Assembly: GCA_965208015.1 (NCBI GenBank)
Contig: CBDBNT010000004.1
Location: forward strand, 310,001 to 374,000
Source of the DNA: Bin87 sp965208015
GTDB taxonomy: Bacteria; Chloroflexota; Dehalococcoidia; Lucifugimonadales; UBA3495
Direction: 5' to 3'
Length of the DNA stretch: 64,000 bases
The position numbers were made by a program, and so were the translations under genes. How positions within the stretch are numbered: position 1 is the stretch's first letter; each line of letters opens with the position of its first letter. Of the stretch, positions 32,352-39,896 are shown piece by piece. The notes beneath the pieces are model-generated. The model was not told the DNA's origin. It did not search any database and saw nothing but the letters and a program-made list of their open reading frames with translations.

Positions 32352-33002
32352 ATGACGACCATCAATAGCATCGAAGATCTGGTCCGGGTTCTGGACGAGC
32401 ACCCCGAGTGGCTTGAGGCGGTACGGGTTCGACTGCTGACCAGGGAGTTGCTGGAACTGCCGCAGGTAGTGGCTGATCTGGCACGACGCATGGATGAGCT
32501 GACCAACACGGTTAACGAGTTGGCCAATGAGCTCCGGGCTACCAACAGACGTCTTGACCGGTTGCAGGATGATGTTGGCTGGCTGAAAGGTCGCATCATC
32601 TACGACATCGTGCGCGACGACGCCTCGCTGATCGCAGACGACATGGGCTTCGTACTGGAGCGAACCCTGGTTCGGACAGACTTGCGTCGGCTGATGGAAG
32701 GGCAGGACCTATCCGACCTCCCGCGCGGCGATGTGCGGAGCTTCCACCGCGCCGATTTGGTAATGGAAGTTGTCGATAGAGAAGGCAATCTTCACTATAT
32801 CGCCGTAGAAGCATCGTTCACGGTGAATGGCAGAGACTCGCGACGCGCGCTGAGGAACGCCGAACTGCTGACCCGGTTCACCGGCCGGCCGGCGGTGGCA
32901 GCAGTTGCCGGCGTCCGGTACGACCGGAGACTGAAAGACGAGATCGAGTCTGATCAACTGCATTGGCACGAGATCCCGTCGGAGGATCTGGAAGCGGAGT
33001 AG
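32352..33002 (+). CDS. Coiled-coil protein with C-terminal PD-(D/E)XK-like domain
   Basis: A 216-residue protein. Residues about 40-80 (VVADLARRMDELTNTVNELANELRATNRRLDRLQDDVGWLKG) form a strong coiled coil. The C-terminal part (FHRADLVMEVVDREGNLHYIAVEASFTVNGRD) has the look of a PD-(D/E)XK-fold domain with D...E-x-S in place of E-x-K. Similar proteins of unknown function are common in cyanobacteria and Chloroflexota. It is a single gene with its own candidate promoter. Confidence 0.65.
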   Translation: MTTINSIEDLVRVLDEHPEWLEAVRVRLLTRELLELPQVVADLARRMDELTNTVNELANELRATNRRLDRLQDDVGWLKGRIIYDIVRDDASLIADDMGFVLERTLVRTDLRRLMEGQDLSDLPRGDVRSFHRADLVMEVVDREGNLHYIAVEASFTVNGRDSRRALRNAELLTRFTGRPAVAAVAGVRYDRRLKDEIESDQLHWHEIPSEDLEAE

Positions 33003-33080
33003 CCGACCCTCTCCGGATCCGAGCGACGCTGGCAGGCCCGCTTACAGCAGACGGATGCTCGTGGGATCGCACCCCCAACG

Positions 33081-34082
33081 CTACAGCCGGTACGCACGAA
33101 CCGCCGTGCCCTGGAACATCGCCGCCTTTTCAGCGTCCGAATAAGCGGCGGTAACCCGTTTGAAGGCATTCCACGCGGTGGTGTAGGAGTAGGACGCCTT
33201 GTCCACCGGGAAGTTGCTCTCGAACATGCAGCGATCCGGACCAAACTGCTCGATGCAGTAATCCAGCCAGGGCCGTATGGTTGCGGCCAGTTCCTCGGAG
33301 TTTGGCGGCGTCTCGCGCCGGTGCCAGTCGTAGCCGCTGATCACGTTGCCGAACCCGCCCAGCTTGACCACCACGTTCTCGTGGGCCGCAACCGCCGCAA
33401 TGCCCTGCTGCCAGTCGGCGAATACTTCGTCCCGACGGCCAGCGTAGGGGCCAACGCCCAAGGGCCGGCCGATGTGATTCAGGATGATCACGGCGTTCGG
33501 AAACGCTCCGGCCAAGTCGGCCAATTCCGGCAACTGGGGGTGAAACACCAGCGCGTCGAAGCTCAGGCCCATCCGCTGCAATCGGTCGAACCCGGCGCGA
33601 AAATCGGCGTCGGCCAGCATTCCGGGCGTGGTAGATCGCCCCAGCGAAACCTCGGGGCTGGCATCCCACGAGCACGAGAACCGTATCCCACGGAACCGGT
33701 TGTTGCTGGCAGCCAGGTGCGCTTCCAGCACCGGCGCCACCGCGTCGCCCAGCATCAGGTCGGCGTTGGACACTATGCCGGCGGCCACCTCCGTAGGTCC
33801 GTACTCGCCGCTGGCGCTTTGGGCGGCCAGTCCCTGCACGAACTCGGTTTCTCCGATGGCCCGCATCTCCTCCGGACCCCTGGCCCGGTACATGGAGTGG
33901 CACTCGATGAACACCGTCTGCGCGATGTTATGGCCGCCGCCCAGGTCCTCAGTGAGTTGGTCCAGCAGGTAGCGGTCGCCCTCCCGGTCCCAGAAGTGGT
34001 GGTGCGGATCGCAGATGGGCAGGCCGGGATCAATGGCCTCTTCGGTGACCTGGCTCAGCCATTCCTGGCGTTGGGTGGACAT
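33081..34082 (-). CDS. Amidohydrolase family (TIM-barrel) hydrolase
   Basis: A 333-residue metal-dependent hydrolase of the Amidohydro_2 type (lactonase/dicarboxylate-related). The opening ICDPHHHFWD supplies the HxH-type motif, VFIECHSMY and ALVFHPQLPEL follow, and the end has the PDRCMFESNFPVDK motif with the conserved Asp/Asn region. It starts 12 bp after the decarboxylase-like gene, so they form a two-gene unit for breakdown of a cyclic or lactone intermediate; the exact substrate is unknown. Confidence 0.85.
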   Translation of the reverse strand: MSTQRQEWLSQVTEEAIDPGLPICDPHHHFWDREGDRYLLDQLTEDLGGGHNIAQTVFIECHSMYRARGPEEMRAIGETEFVQGLAAQSASGEYGPTEVAAGIVSNADLMLGDAVAPVLEAHLAASNNRFRGIRFSCSWDASPEVSLGRSTTPGMLADADFRAGFDRLQRMGLSFDALVFHPQLPELADLAGAFPNAVIILNHIGRPLGVGPYAGRRDEVFADWQQGIAAVAAHENVVVKLGGFGNVISGYDWHRRETPPNSEELAATIRPWLDYCIEQFGPDRCMFESNFPVDKASYSYTTAWNAFKRVTAAYSDAEKAAMFQGTAVRAYRL

Positions 34083-34094
34083 GTTGGCCTCTCC

Positions 34095-34652
34095 TTAGAC
34101 GGGAAGCGGCTTCTCGGTGATGTTGTCCGGCAGCTCCACGCCGAAGGCGTTGACGTTGAAGGCCAGCATCGAATAGCAGCCCATCAGGGTGGTGAGCTCC
34201 GTGGTGCCGTTCCTGCCGAAGTGCTGCATCACCGCGTCGAAGGCATCTTGGCTGACCGCCCGCGTGCGGAAGAACTGCTGGCCGTACTCGACCACCGCCG
34301 CCTCGTCGGCCGCAGGGTTGGGCAGGTCCTGCCGGTCCCGTAGCGCGTCGACGATCTCGTCGCGCAACCCGGCCTGGCGGGCCGGCGGCGCGTGGGCGTT
34401 CCAGATGAACTGGCAGTTGTTCTCGCGGGCCGCCACCAGCATCGCCAGCTCGCGTATCCGGGGCGACAGCGACGTGTCGGTGCGCAGGTACAGAGCGAGA
34501 CCCAGCGCGCGCTGCGCAACCTCCGGCGCGTTGAGCATCACCGATCCCGGCCCCGTGACTGGCACTTCGCCCCGGTCGGCGACGAAAGCGTCAAAGGCGC
34601 CGCGCTCGTTTTCGGGCACTGATTCTCGAGTTACGGTTGGAGTTCGGGCCAT
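34095..34652 (-). CDS. Carboxymuconolactone decarboxylase-family protein
   Basis: A 185-residue AhpD-like helical protein. The core LSPRIRELAMLVAARENNCQFIWNAHAPPARQAGLRDEIVDAL matches the CMD family; a single Cys followed by the His of NAH is kept, whereas the peroxidase CxxC is absent, so peroxidase activity is unlikely. An excellent ribosome-binding site (AAAGGAGG) precedes the ATG. It is cotranscribed with the amidohydrolase downstream. Confidence 0.88.
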   Translation of the reverse strand: MARTPTVTRESVPENERGAFDAFVADRGEVPVTGPGSVMLNAPEVAQRALGLALYLRTDTSLSPRIRELAMLVAARENNCQFIWNAHAPPARQAGLRDEIVDALRDRQDLPNPAADEAAVVEYGQQFFRTRAVSQDAFDAVMQHFGRNGTTELTTLMGCYSMLAFNVNAFGVELPDNITEKPLPV

Positions 34653-34715
34653 GGTGTCCTCCTTTTTTATCTATCTCGATGATACGGGCACAGTCTAACA
34701 CCGTTATCCGCGGTG

Positions 34716-35111
34716 TTATGGCGCAAAACTTGAACGCGCCTGCGCTCCCCAGCGCCCATCGTTGTCGGTCATGATCCACAGCGACCGGTAGGTGGCGATG
34801 GCTCCGCCCGAGGAATCGCGTCGGGTGAACTGGATCAGCACGTGCGCCTTGTGCTCCGAGCTGTGGATCACCTCGGTCGAGTCCAGGGTTGTATGGTGCC
34901 AGTTCGAGCCGGCCCGGGCGTAGAAGTCGCGCAGGTAGGTCGCCTCCAGCTCGTTGCGGTCGTGCCAGATGGCCACGCCTTCGCCGGAGATGCGCACGTG
35001 CGGCAGGTGCAGCAGGTCGTAGAGCGCGGCATCGTCCCGAGCGTTCAGCGCCGCCATGAACTGCTCGATAGCCCCTACGGCAGCCTGCGATGCCTCGTCA
35101 ATTTCGTTCAT
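34716..35111 (-). CDS. NTF2-like/SnoaL-fold protein
   Basis: A 131-residue protein with the NTF2-like alpha+beta pattern (AIEQFMAALNARDDAALYDLLHLPHVRISGEG, followed by LEATYLRDFYARAGSNWHHTTLDSTEV and a C-terminal beta sheet ending IMTDNDGRWGAQARSSF). Members serve as small-molecule isomerases, cyclases or binding proteins; no specific role can be assigned. The ATG at 35111 was chosen as the start of the fold, with AGGAAA upstream; the extension into the repeat at 35136 is rejected. Confidence 0.75.
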   Translation of the reverse strand: MNEIDEASQAAVGAIEQFMAALNARDDAALYDLLHLPHVRISGEGVAIWHDRNELEATYLRDFYARAGSNWHHTTLDSTEVIHSSEHKAHVLIQFTRRDSSGGAIATYRSLWIMTDNDGRWGAQARSSFAP

Positions 35112-35135
35112 ACTGTTTCCTTTTTCCGCCAAAGT

Positions 35136-35226
35136 GTCATTGCGAGCGCAGCGCGGCAATCTCGTCCTGGGAAGGACCATTCTTCAGGTGACGAGTTCGC
35201 CGCGTCGCTGCGCTCTTCGCGATGAC
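35136..35226. repeat. Imperfect inverted-repeat element (MITE/REP-like)
   Basis: The left arm GTCATTGCGAGCGCAGCGCG (35136-35155, continuing to CTCGTC at 35166) faces a right arm at 35190-35226 that reads GACGAG...GCGATGAC; with small gaps they pair over about 30 bp. The spacer is about 23 bp. The left arm recurs at 29761-29786 (minus strand) and in frame inside larC at 40632. The AAACCGGGTACGC motif abuts its right end at 35227. Confidence 0.82.
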
Positions 35227-35329
35227 AAACCGGGTACGCGGACGTTACCGCAGATTGTCGGCCCGTAGCGAATGTTGTACCATCGTTTGGCCTCAAATTC
35301 GCAATAGCCGGCACCCGGAGGATATCTTT

Positions 35330-36505
35330 ATGGCCAGCACCGCACAACGTGAACGCGACATCGCCATCGTGGGCGTCGCCGAATCGGACGAGATGGGGAA
35401 TGTTCCCAGCAAGTCTTCCCTCCAGCACCATGCCGAAGCGGCGTACAACGCGTTGGACGATGCCGGCCTCTCCTTGGCGGACGTCAACGGGCTGATGACC
35501 GCCGGCTTCAGCACCCTGGCCACCGCCGAGTACTTCGGTATCCAGCCGTCCTTCACTGACAACACTTCCGTCGGCGGTTCGTCATTCGTGATCCACGTCG
35601 CCCACGCCGCTGCCGCCATCCGCGCCGGCTACTGCGACACCGTCCTCATCACCCACGGGCAGGCTGGCCGCTCGACGCGAGCTCCCGTGCCGCCGGACCG
35701 GAACCTCCCCGTGGCCCAGTACGAGACGCCCTACGGCATGATCGGGCAGCCAATTAACTACGCGATGGCCTGCACCCGCTACATGCACGAGTACGGTGAG
35801 GAACGCACGCGCCAGGCCCTGGCGGAGATCGCCGTTTCCACCCGCAGTTGGGCCAACCTGAACCCCGTCGCCTACATGCACGATTCGCCGATGTCCTTCG
35901 ACGACTACCACAACTCCCGCTGGGTGGCTTGGCCCTTCCACCTGTTCGACTGCTGCCTGGTAACCGACTCGGGCGCGGCGATCATCGTGACCACCGCCGA
36001 AAAGGCGGCCAACTGCAAGAAGGAGCCGGTGTGGGTGCTCGGCGCCGCCGAGGGACACGACCACAACCTCATCAGCTTCATGCCCAACCACACCTCGACG
36101 TGGGCCCGTGAGACGGGGCCGCTGTCTCTGGAGCGCGCCGGCCTCACCCACGACGACATCGACCACACCATGATCTACGACTCCTTCACCTACACCACTT
36201 TGGTGACCATCGAGAGTCTCGGCTTCTGCGGACCCGGTGAAGGTCCGGATTTCGTTGCCAACCAGCGCACGGCGCCGGGCGGCGATTTCGCCCTGAACAC
36301 CAACGGCGGCGGCCTCTCCTACTCTCACCCCGGCATGTACGGCAGCTTCCTGCTGGTGGAATCCGTCCGCCAGTTGCGCGGCGAGTGCGGCGACCGCCAG
36401 GTCCATCGCAAGGGCTCGTCGGACCAGCCGGCGGCAACCAGCATGGTCAACGGCACCGGCGGCTCCCTGTCCTCAACCGGTACGGTGGTGCTGGCGACGG
36501 GCTGA
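35330..36505 (+). CDS. Thiolase-like protein (SCP2-thiolase/acetyl-CoA acetyltransferase family) lacking nucleophile Cys
   Basis: A 391-residue thiolase-fold protein: IVGVAESDEMG at the start, HHAEAAYNALDDAGLSLADVNGLMTAG, and the C-terminal NTNGGGLSYSHPGMYGSFLLVES with the conserved His. At the position of the nucleophilic Cys the sequence reads SVGGSSF, so no Cys is available for acyl transfer there. Such proteins often pair with a DUF35 OB-fold protein, but none is adjacent. GGAGG precedes the ATG. It probably takes part in CoA-thioester metabolism with an altered mechanism or as a non-catalytic subunit. Confidence 0.85.
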   Translation: MASTAQRERDIAIVGVAESDEMGNVPSKSSLQHHAEAAYNALDDAGLSLADVNGLMTAGFSTLATAEYFGIQPSFTDNTSVGGSSFVIHVAHAAAAIRAGYCDTVLITHGQAGRSTRAPVPPDRNLPVAQYETPYGMIGQPINYAMACTRYMHEYGEERTRQALAEIAVSTRSWANLNPVAYMHDSPMSFDDYHNSRWVAWPFHLFDCCLVTDSGAAIIVTTAEKAANCKKEPVWVLGAAEGHDHNLISFMPNHTSTWARETGPLSLERAGLTHDDIDHTMIYDSFTYTTLVTIESLGFCGPGEGPDFVANQRTAPGGDFALNTNGGGLSYSHPGMYGSFLLVESVRQLRGECGDRQVHRKGSSDQPAATSMVNGTGGSLSSTGTVVLATG

Positions 36506-36527
36506 CGCTCACCACCTCCGTGCTAGA

Positions 36528-36905
36528 ATGGAGTTCGTCAAGCGATTATTCAGAAATTACTGGCTGGTCTATTACGTCGTCTACGTTGGCGGCGTGGCGC
36601 TGGGACTGGGACGTTACTGGCCGCAGTTGACTGCCCATGACGGCATACTCTGGTTGGCAGCGATATTCGGCGTGTCTGCCGGTTCCGCGCTACTGGTCGC
36701 AATCTTTCTGGAGGTAATGGGTCGTATGGTGCTGCTGATCCCCGCCGCGTGGAAAAAGATCAAAGACCAAGGAATCAAAGAGGGCCGCGCCGAAGGCCGT
36801 GCCGAGGAACGCCAACGCATTCTCGACGCGGTGGAGCAACTGGGAGATCAAGTGCCTCCTGAAATCCTAGACATCCTGCGCGACGAACCCGACCGGCGCG
36901 GCTGA
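36528..36905 (+). CDS. Small membrane protein with C-terminal charged helix
   Basis: A 125-residue protein with two hydrophobic segments (about residues 11-28 and 41-73). After them comes a highly charged helical tail rich in Gly-Arg-Ala-Glu repeats (KEGRAEGRAEERQRILDAVEQLGDQ), a pattern seen in many uncharacterised phage- and transposon-associated proteins. It lies 22 bp after the thiolase-like gene. No function can be assigned. Confidence 0.6.
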   Translation: MEFVKRLFRNYWLVYYVVYVGGVALGLGRYWPQLTAHDGILWLAAIFGVSAGSALLVAIFLEVMGRMVLLIPAAWKKIKDQGIKEGRAEGRAEERQRILDAVEQLGDQVPPEILDILRDEPDRRG

Positions 36906-36974
36906 TGCCTGCCGCGCTTGGCTCAAAGAATCCACCTATGGAAGATCAGGAATAACGCTCGCTCGACAGGCTTT

Positions 36975-38066
36975 ATGGACATCGTAATCATCGGCCTCCC
37001 CCAATCGGGCAAAACAACCCTCTTCAACGCGCTCACCCTGGGCAAGTCCGACGCCAGCGGCGCATCGGGCAGCCCCACGGAAATGCACCTCGGCACGGTC
37101 AAGGTGCCGGACCAGCGCCTGGACCACCTGGGAGAGATCTACCACCCACGCAAGGTCGTACCCGCCGAGATCCGCTACACCGATCTGCCCGGGCCTGAGG
37201 GCATGGCCCGTTCCCAGGGGATCAGCGGGCGTTACCGCAACATCCTCCAGTCCGCAACCGCCTTCCTGGTCGTGGTGCGCGCCTTTCACAACGACTCCGT
37301 GCCCCATCCCACCGGCGAGGTGGATGCGGCTCGTGACCTCGAAACCATGCTCGGCGAGCTGACCTTCGCGGACCTGGAGGTCCTGGAGCGGGCATCCACG
37401 CGCCTCGCTGATCAGGTCAACAAGACCAAGCCCGCCGATAGGCCGATGGTGGTGCGCCAGAAGGAGACCGTGGACAAGGCCCGCGCCGGCCTGGAGAACG
37501 GCGTGCCGGTACGGCTCCAGACTTTCAGCGACTCGGAACGCTCTATCCTGCTCAACTACCAGCTGCTCACCGACAAGAACGTGATCTCTGTTTTCAACAC
37601 CGACGAGGGCGCCGACGCGATGTCGATCTCCGATCTGGGTATCGATCCTGCCCTCGCCGCCGGCGTGGGCCAGGTCAGCATCAGCGCGCGGGTTGAGGCC
37701 GAGCTGAGCACAATGGATCCCGAAGAAGCCGAGGAGTTCCGCTCCGACTTCGGCCTGGGCGAATCGGCCACGTCACAGGTGATACGGGCCAGCTATGACA
37801 CGTTGGGTCTCGTGTCCTTCCTGACCGTGGGCGATGACGAGGTGCGGGCCTGGAGCGTGACCGGCGGAATGCCGGCCGTCAACGCGGCCGGGGTAATCCA
37901 CACTGATTTCACCCGCGGTTTTATACGGGCGGAGGTCATCGCCTACGATGACTTCAATGCCTGTGGCGGCATGGTGCAAGGACGCAAGGAGGGACTGCTG
38001 CGCTCCGAGGGCAAGACCTACCCGGTCAAGGACGGGGACATTATCAACTTCCTGGTCAACGTGTAG
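36975..38066 (+). CDS. ychF: YchF/Obg-like ATPase
   Basis: A 363-residue P-loop NTPase of the Obg/HflX group: IVIIGLPQSGKTTLFNAL (Walker A, where most YchF proteins have NVGKST), RYTDLPGPEGMARSQG (switch region, DxPG), FNTDEG as the NxxE-type specificity motif that favours ATP, and a C-terminal TGS-like DUF933 domain (LVSFLTVGDDEVRAWSV, IHTDFTRGFIRAEVIAYDDF, YPVKDGDIINFLVNV). It is ribosome-associated and linked to translation and redox stress in other bacteria. The ATG at 36975 is the start of the domain. Confidence 0.9.
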   Translation: MDIVIIGLPQSGKTTLFNALTLGKSDASGASGSPTEMHLGTVKVPDQRLDHLGEIYHPRKVVPAEIRYTDLPGPEGMARSQGISGRYRNILQSATAFLVVVRAFHNDSVPHPTGEVDAARDLETMLGELTFADLEVLERASTRLADQVNKTKPADRPMVVRQKETVDKARAGLENGVPVRLQTFSDSERSILLNYQLLTDKNVISVFNTDEGADAMSISDLGIDPALAAGVGQVSISARVEAELSTMDPEEAEEFRSDFGLGESATSQVIRASYDTLGLVSFLTVGDDEVRAWSVTGGMPAVNAAGVIHTDFTRGFIRAEVIAYDDFNACGGMVQGRKEGLLRSEGKTYPVKDGDIINFLVNV

Positions 38067-38071
38067 GCGTC

Positions 38072-38578
38072 ATGCTAACCGTTCGCCAATTCCGCGCCGA
38101 AGACGCTGATGCTGTCCGCGACCTGTTCGCCCACGCCCAGGACGACGTCGCCGACAGCTACAGCCACACCGCGGCCGACCGCGAAGGGTTCCACGAATAC
38201 ATCGACGGCGCCCTCAACCACGACCTGGCCCACGTCGAGCAGAGCTACCTGCAACGGCCGGCCAGCAACTTCTGGATCGCCGAGTTGGACGGCGAGACGG
38301 TGGGCTGCATCGGCGCATACCGTCGGGACGACGAAGAGGCGGAGGTACGACGGCTGGCGGTGGATCGGTCAGCACGCCGGCAAGGCGTGGCTTCCAGGTT
38401 GCTGGACCAGGCGGAGGAATTCTGCCGCGACGCCGGCTACGCCCGCGCCATCGTCTGGACCGCCAACCACATGACCGCCGCCATCGCCTTCCTGCGGCAC
38501 CGCGGCTACCATGAGCTGGAAGACCACGCCTTCCCGCACACCAGCCTGACGCTGTACCTGTACGCCCTGGACCTGTGA
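38072..38578 (+). CDS. GNAT family N-acetyltransferase
   Basis: A 168-residue acetyltransferase with the acetyl-CoA-binding motif A (VRRLAVDRSARRQGVASRLLDQAEEFCRDAG, i.e. R-R-x-G-V/A) and the C-terminal AIAFLRHRGYHELE. It starts 5 bp after ychF and is likely cotranscribed. The acceptor substrate is unknown. Confidence 0.88.
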   Translation: MLTVRQFRAEDADAVRDLFAHAQDDVADSYSHTAADREGFHEYIDGALNHDLAHVEQSYLQRPASNFWIAELDGETVGCIGAYRRDDEEAEVRRLAVDRSARRQGVASRLLDQAEEFCRDAGYARAIVWTANHMTAAIAFLRHRGYHELEDHAFPHTSLTLYLYALDL

Positions 38579-38582
38579 GGCG

Positions 38583-38945
38583 CTACCCCGACGTCAGCGG
38601 CCGCGCAAAGCTGATTTCGTGCCCGTCCGGGTCGGTGATGTGATAGTAGCGCTCCCGCCAGGGCGCGTCGGACGGTTCGCCGTCGGGTGTGTAGCCAGCG
38701 TCAACCATGCGTCGATGGTGCGCGTCCACGTCGTCGACGTAGAGGATGCAGCGACCCCACCAGCGCACGTCGGCGTCGGTTGACAGGATCAGGTTCAGAT
38801 AACCGTCTCCGACGCTGAGCGAGGTGAAGGAAGCATCGGGTCCGCCGTACAGGATGGGTATGCCCGCCCCCTCGTGGTAAAAGGCAACCGATCGCGCCAT
38901 GTCGCGCACCGCCAGCGTGATCGCGCTGATGCTCTGTACCGTCAT
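38583..38945 (-). CDS. VOC/glyoxalase-family protein
   Basis: A 120-residue vicinal-oxygen-chelate fold protein: ITLAVRDMARSVAFYHEGAGIPILY at the start, and the second half CILYVDDVDAHHRRMVDAGY...YHITDPDGHEISFARPL, with a metal-site Glu in HEISF. Members include dioxygenases, lyases and resistance proteins. The ATG at 38945 is the domain start. It ends 4 bp from the convergent GNAT gene. Confidence 0.85.
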   Translation of the reverse strand: MTVQSISAITLAVRDMARSVAFYHEGAGIPILYGGPDASFTSLSVGDGYLNLILSTDADVRWWGRCILYVDDVDAHHRRMVDAGYTPDGEPSDAPWRERYYHITDPDGHEISFARPLTSG

Positions 38946-39022
38946 CGTCAGTCCCCCGGCGGAGCGTAACACCCGTTGTAGTAGAATGATCCGAAACTGG
39001 ATCGGATTGGCCGACAGGGATT

Positions 39023-39877
39023 ATGTCAAAAATCGACAGCCAACGCATAGATGAGCCGCCCGACTGCCTGCCCCGCTTGGAATCGATCCTCCGGGAGATG
39101 GGCTCGGTCATTGTCGCCTACTCGGGAGGCGTGGACAGCGCATTGCTGGCCGTGGCCGCCCATCGCGCGCTGGGAGATCGAGCGCTGGCAGTGACCGCCA
39201 TCTCTCCGGCCCTGGCCGCGAGAGATCTGGGCGACGCAGAGAGAGTGGCCGAGGAGTTTGGGCTCAACCACCGCGTCATCCACACTGACGAACTGGAGCG
39301 GGAAGGCTACGTCGCCAACTCGCCGCAACGGTGCTATTTCTGCAAAACCGAACTGTACGACCAACTGGCCGCCCTGGCCGCCGAAGGCTTCCAATGGATC
39401 GCCAACGGCGCCAACACCGACGACCTGGGCGACTACCGGCCCGGCATGACCGCCGCCGCCGAGCACAATATCCGCAGTCCCATGGTGGAAGCGGCGATGG
39501 ACAAGGCGCAGGTGCGCGCGGCTGCCCTCTGGCTGGGTGTGCCGCTGTGGGACAAGCCGGCCCAGCCCTGCCTGTCGTCGCGTATCCCTTACGGTACGCC
39601 GGTTACCGTGGAGTCCCTCCGGCGCATCGAGGCGGCCGAGGACATCCTGCGCGATATGGGCCTGCGCGAAGTGCGGGCGCGCCACCATGACAAGCTGTGC
39701 CGCATCGAGGTGGGCGCGGACGAGATGGAACTGGCCTTCGCCCACCGCGACGAGATCACCCGCCAACTGAAAACCCTGGGCTACCTCTGGGTCTCCCTGG
39801 ACCTCAGCGGCCTGCGCTCCGGCAGCCTCAACGACGTGCTCCTGAAAGTCCCCTCTCCCTCGATGGGAGAGGGTTAG
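39023..39877 (+). CDS. larE: LarE, ATP-dependent sacrificial sulfur transferase
   Basis: Donates sulfur from its own Cys to the nickel-pincer nucleotide precursor. The PP-loop IVAYSGGVDSALLAVAAH binds ATP, RCYFCKTELYDQL is the family CxxC-like region, and PCLSSRIPYG carries the sacrificial Cys region. The last six or so residues (PSPSMGEG) are encoded by a palindromic intergenic repeat, so the natural C-terminus appears to have been replaced. It is followed directly by larC. Confidence 0.92.
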   Translation: MSKIDSQRIDEPPDCLPRLESILREMGSVIVAYSGGVDSALLAVAAHRALGDRALAVTAISPALAARDLGDAERVAEEFGLNHRVIHTDELEREGYVANSPQRCYFCKTELYDQLAALAAEGFQWIANGANTDDLGDYRPGMTAAAEHNIRSPMVEAAMDKAQVRAAALWLGVPLWDKPAQPCLSSRIPYGTPVTVESLRRIEAAEDILRDMGLREVRARHHDKLCRIEVGADEMELAFAHRDEITRQLKTLGYLWVSLDLSGLRSGSLNDVLLKVPSPSMGEG

Positions 39878-39883
39878 GGTGAG
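39851..39883. repeat. Palindromic repeat spanning the larE stop
   Basis: CCCTCTCCC (39851-39859) and GGGAGAGGG (39865-39873) form a perfect 9-bp stem with loop TCGAT, followed by TTAGGGTGAG. This matches a family of CCCTCTCCC...GGGAGAGGGTTAGGGTGAG repeats that I recall from many bacterial genomes. Here it encodes the end of LarE, supplies its TAG stop, and may provide the purine-rich stretch ahead of larC. Confidence 0.7.
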
Positions 39884-39896
39884 TGTGAACCCGCAG

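Noticed and set aside
35108..35431. Open frame across the repeat region 35136-35226
   Set aside because: It consists mainly of the inverted repeat and its translation matches the repeat, not a protein family.
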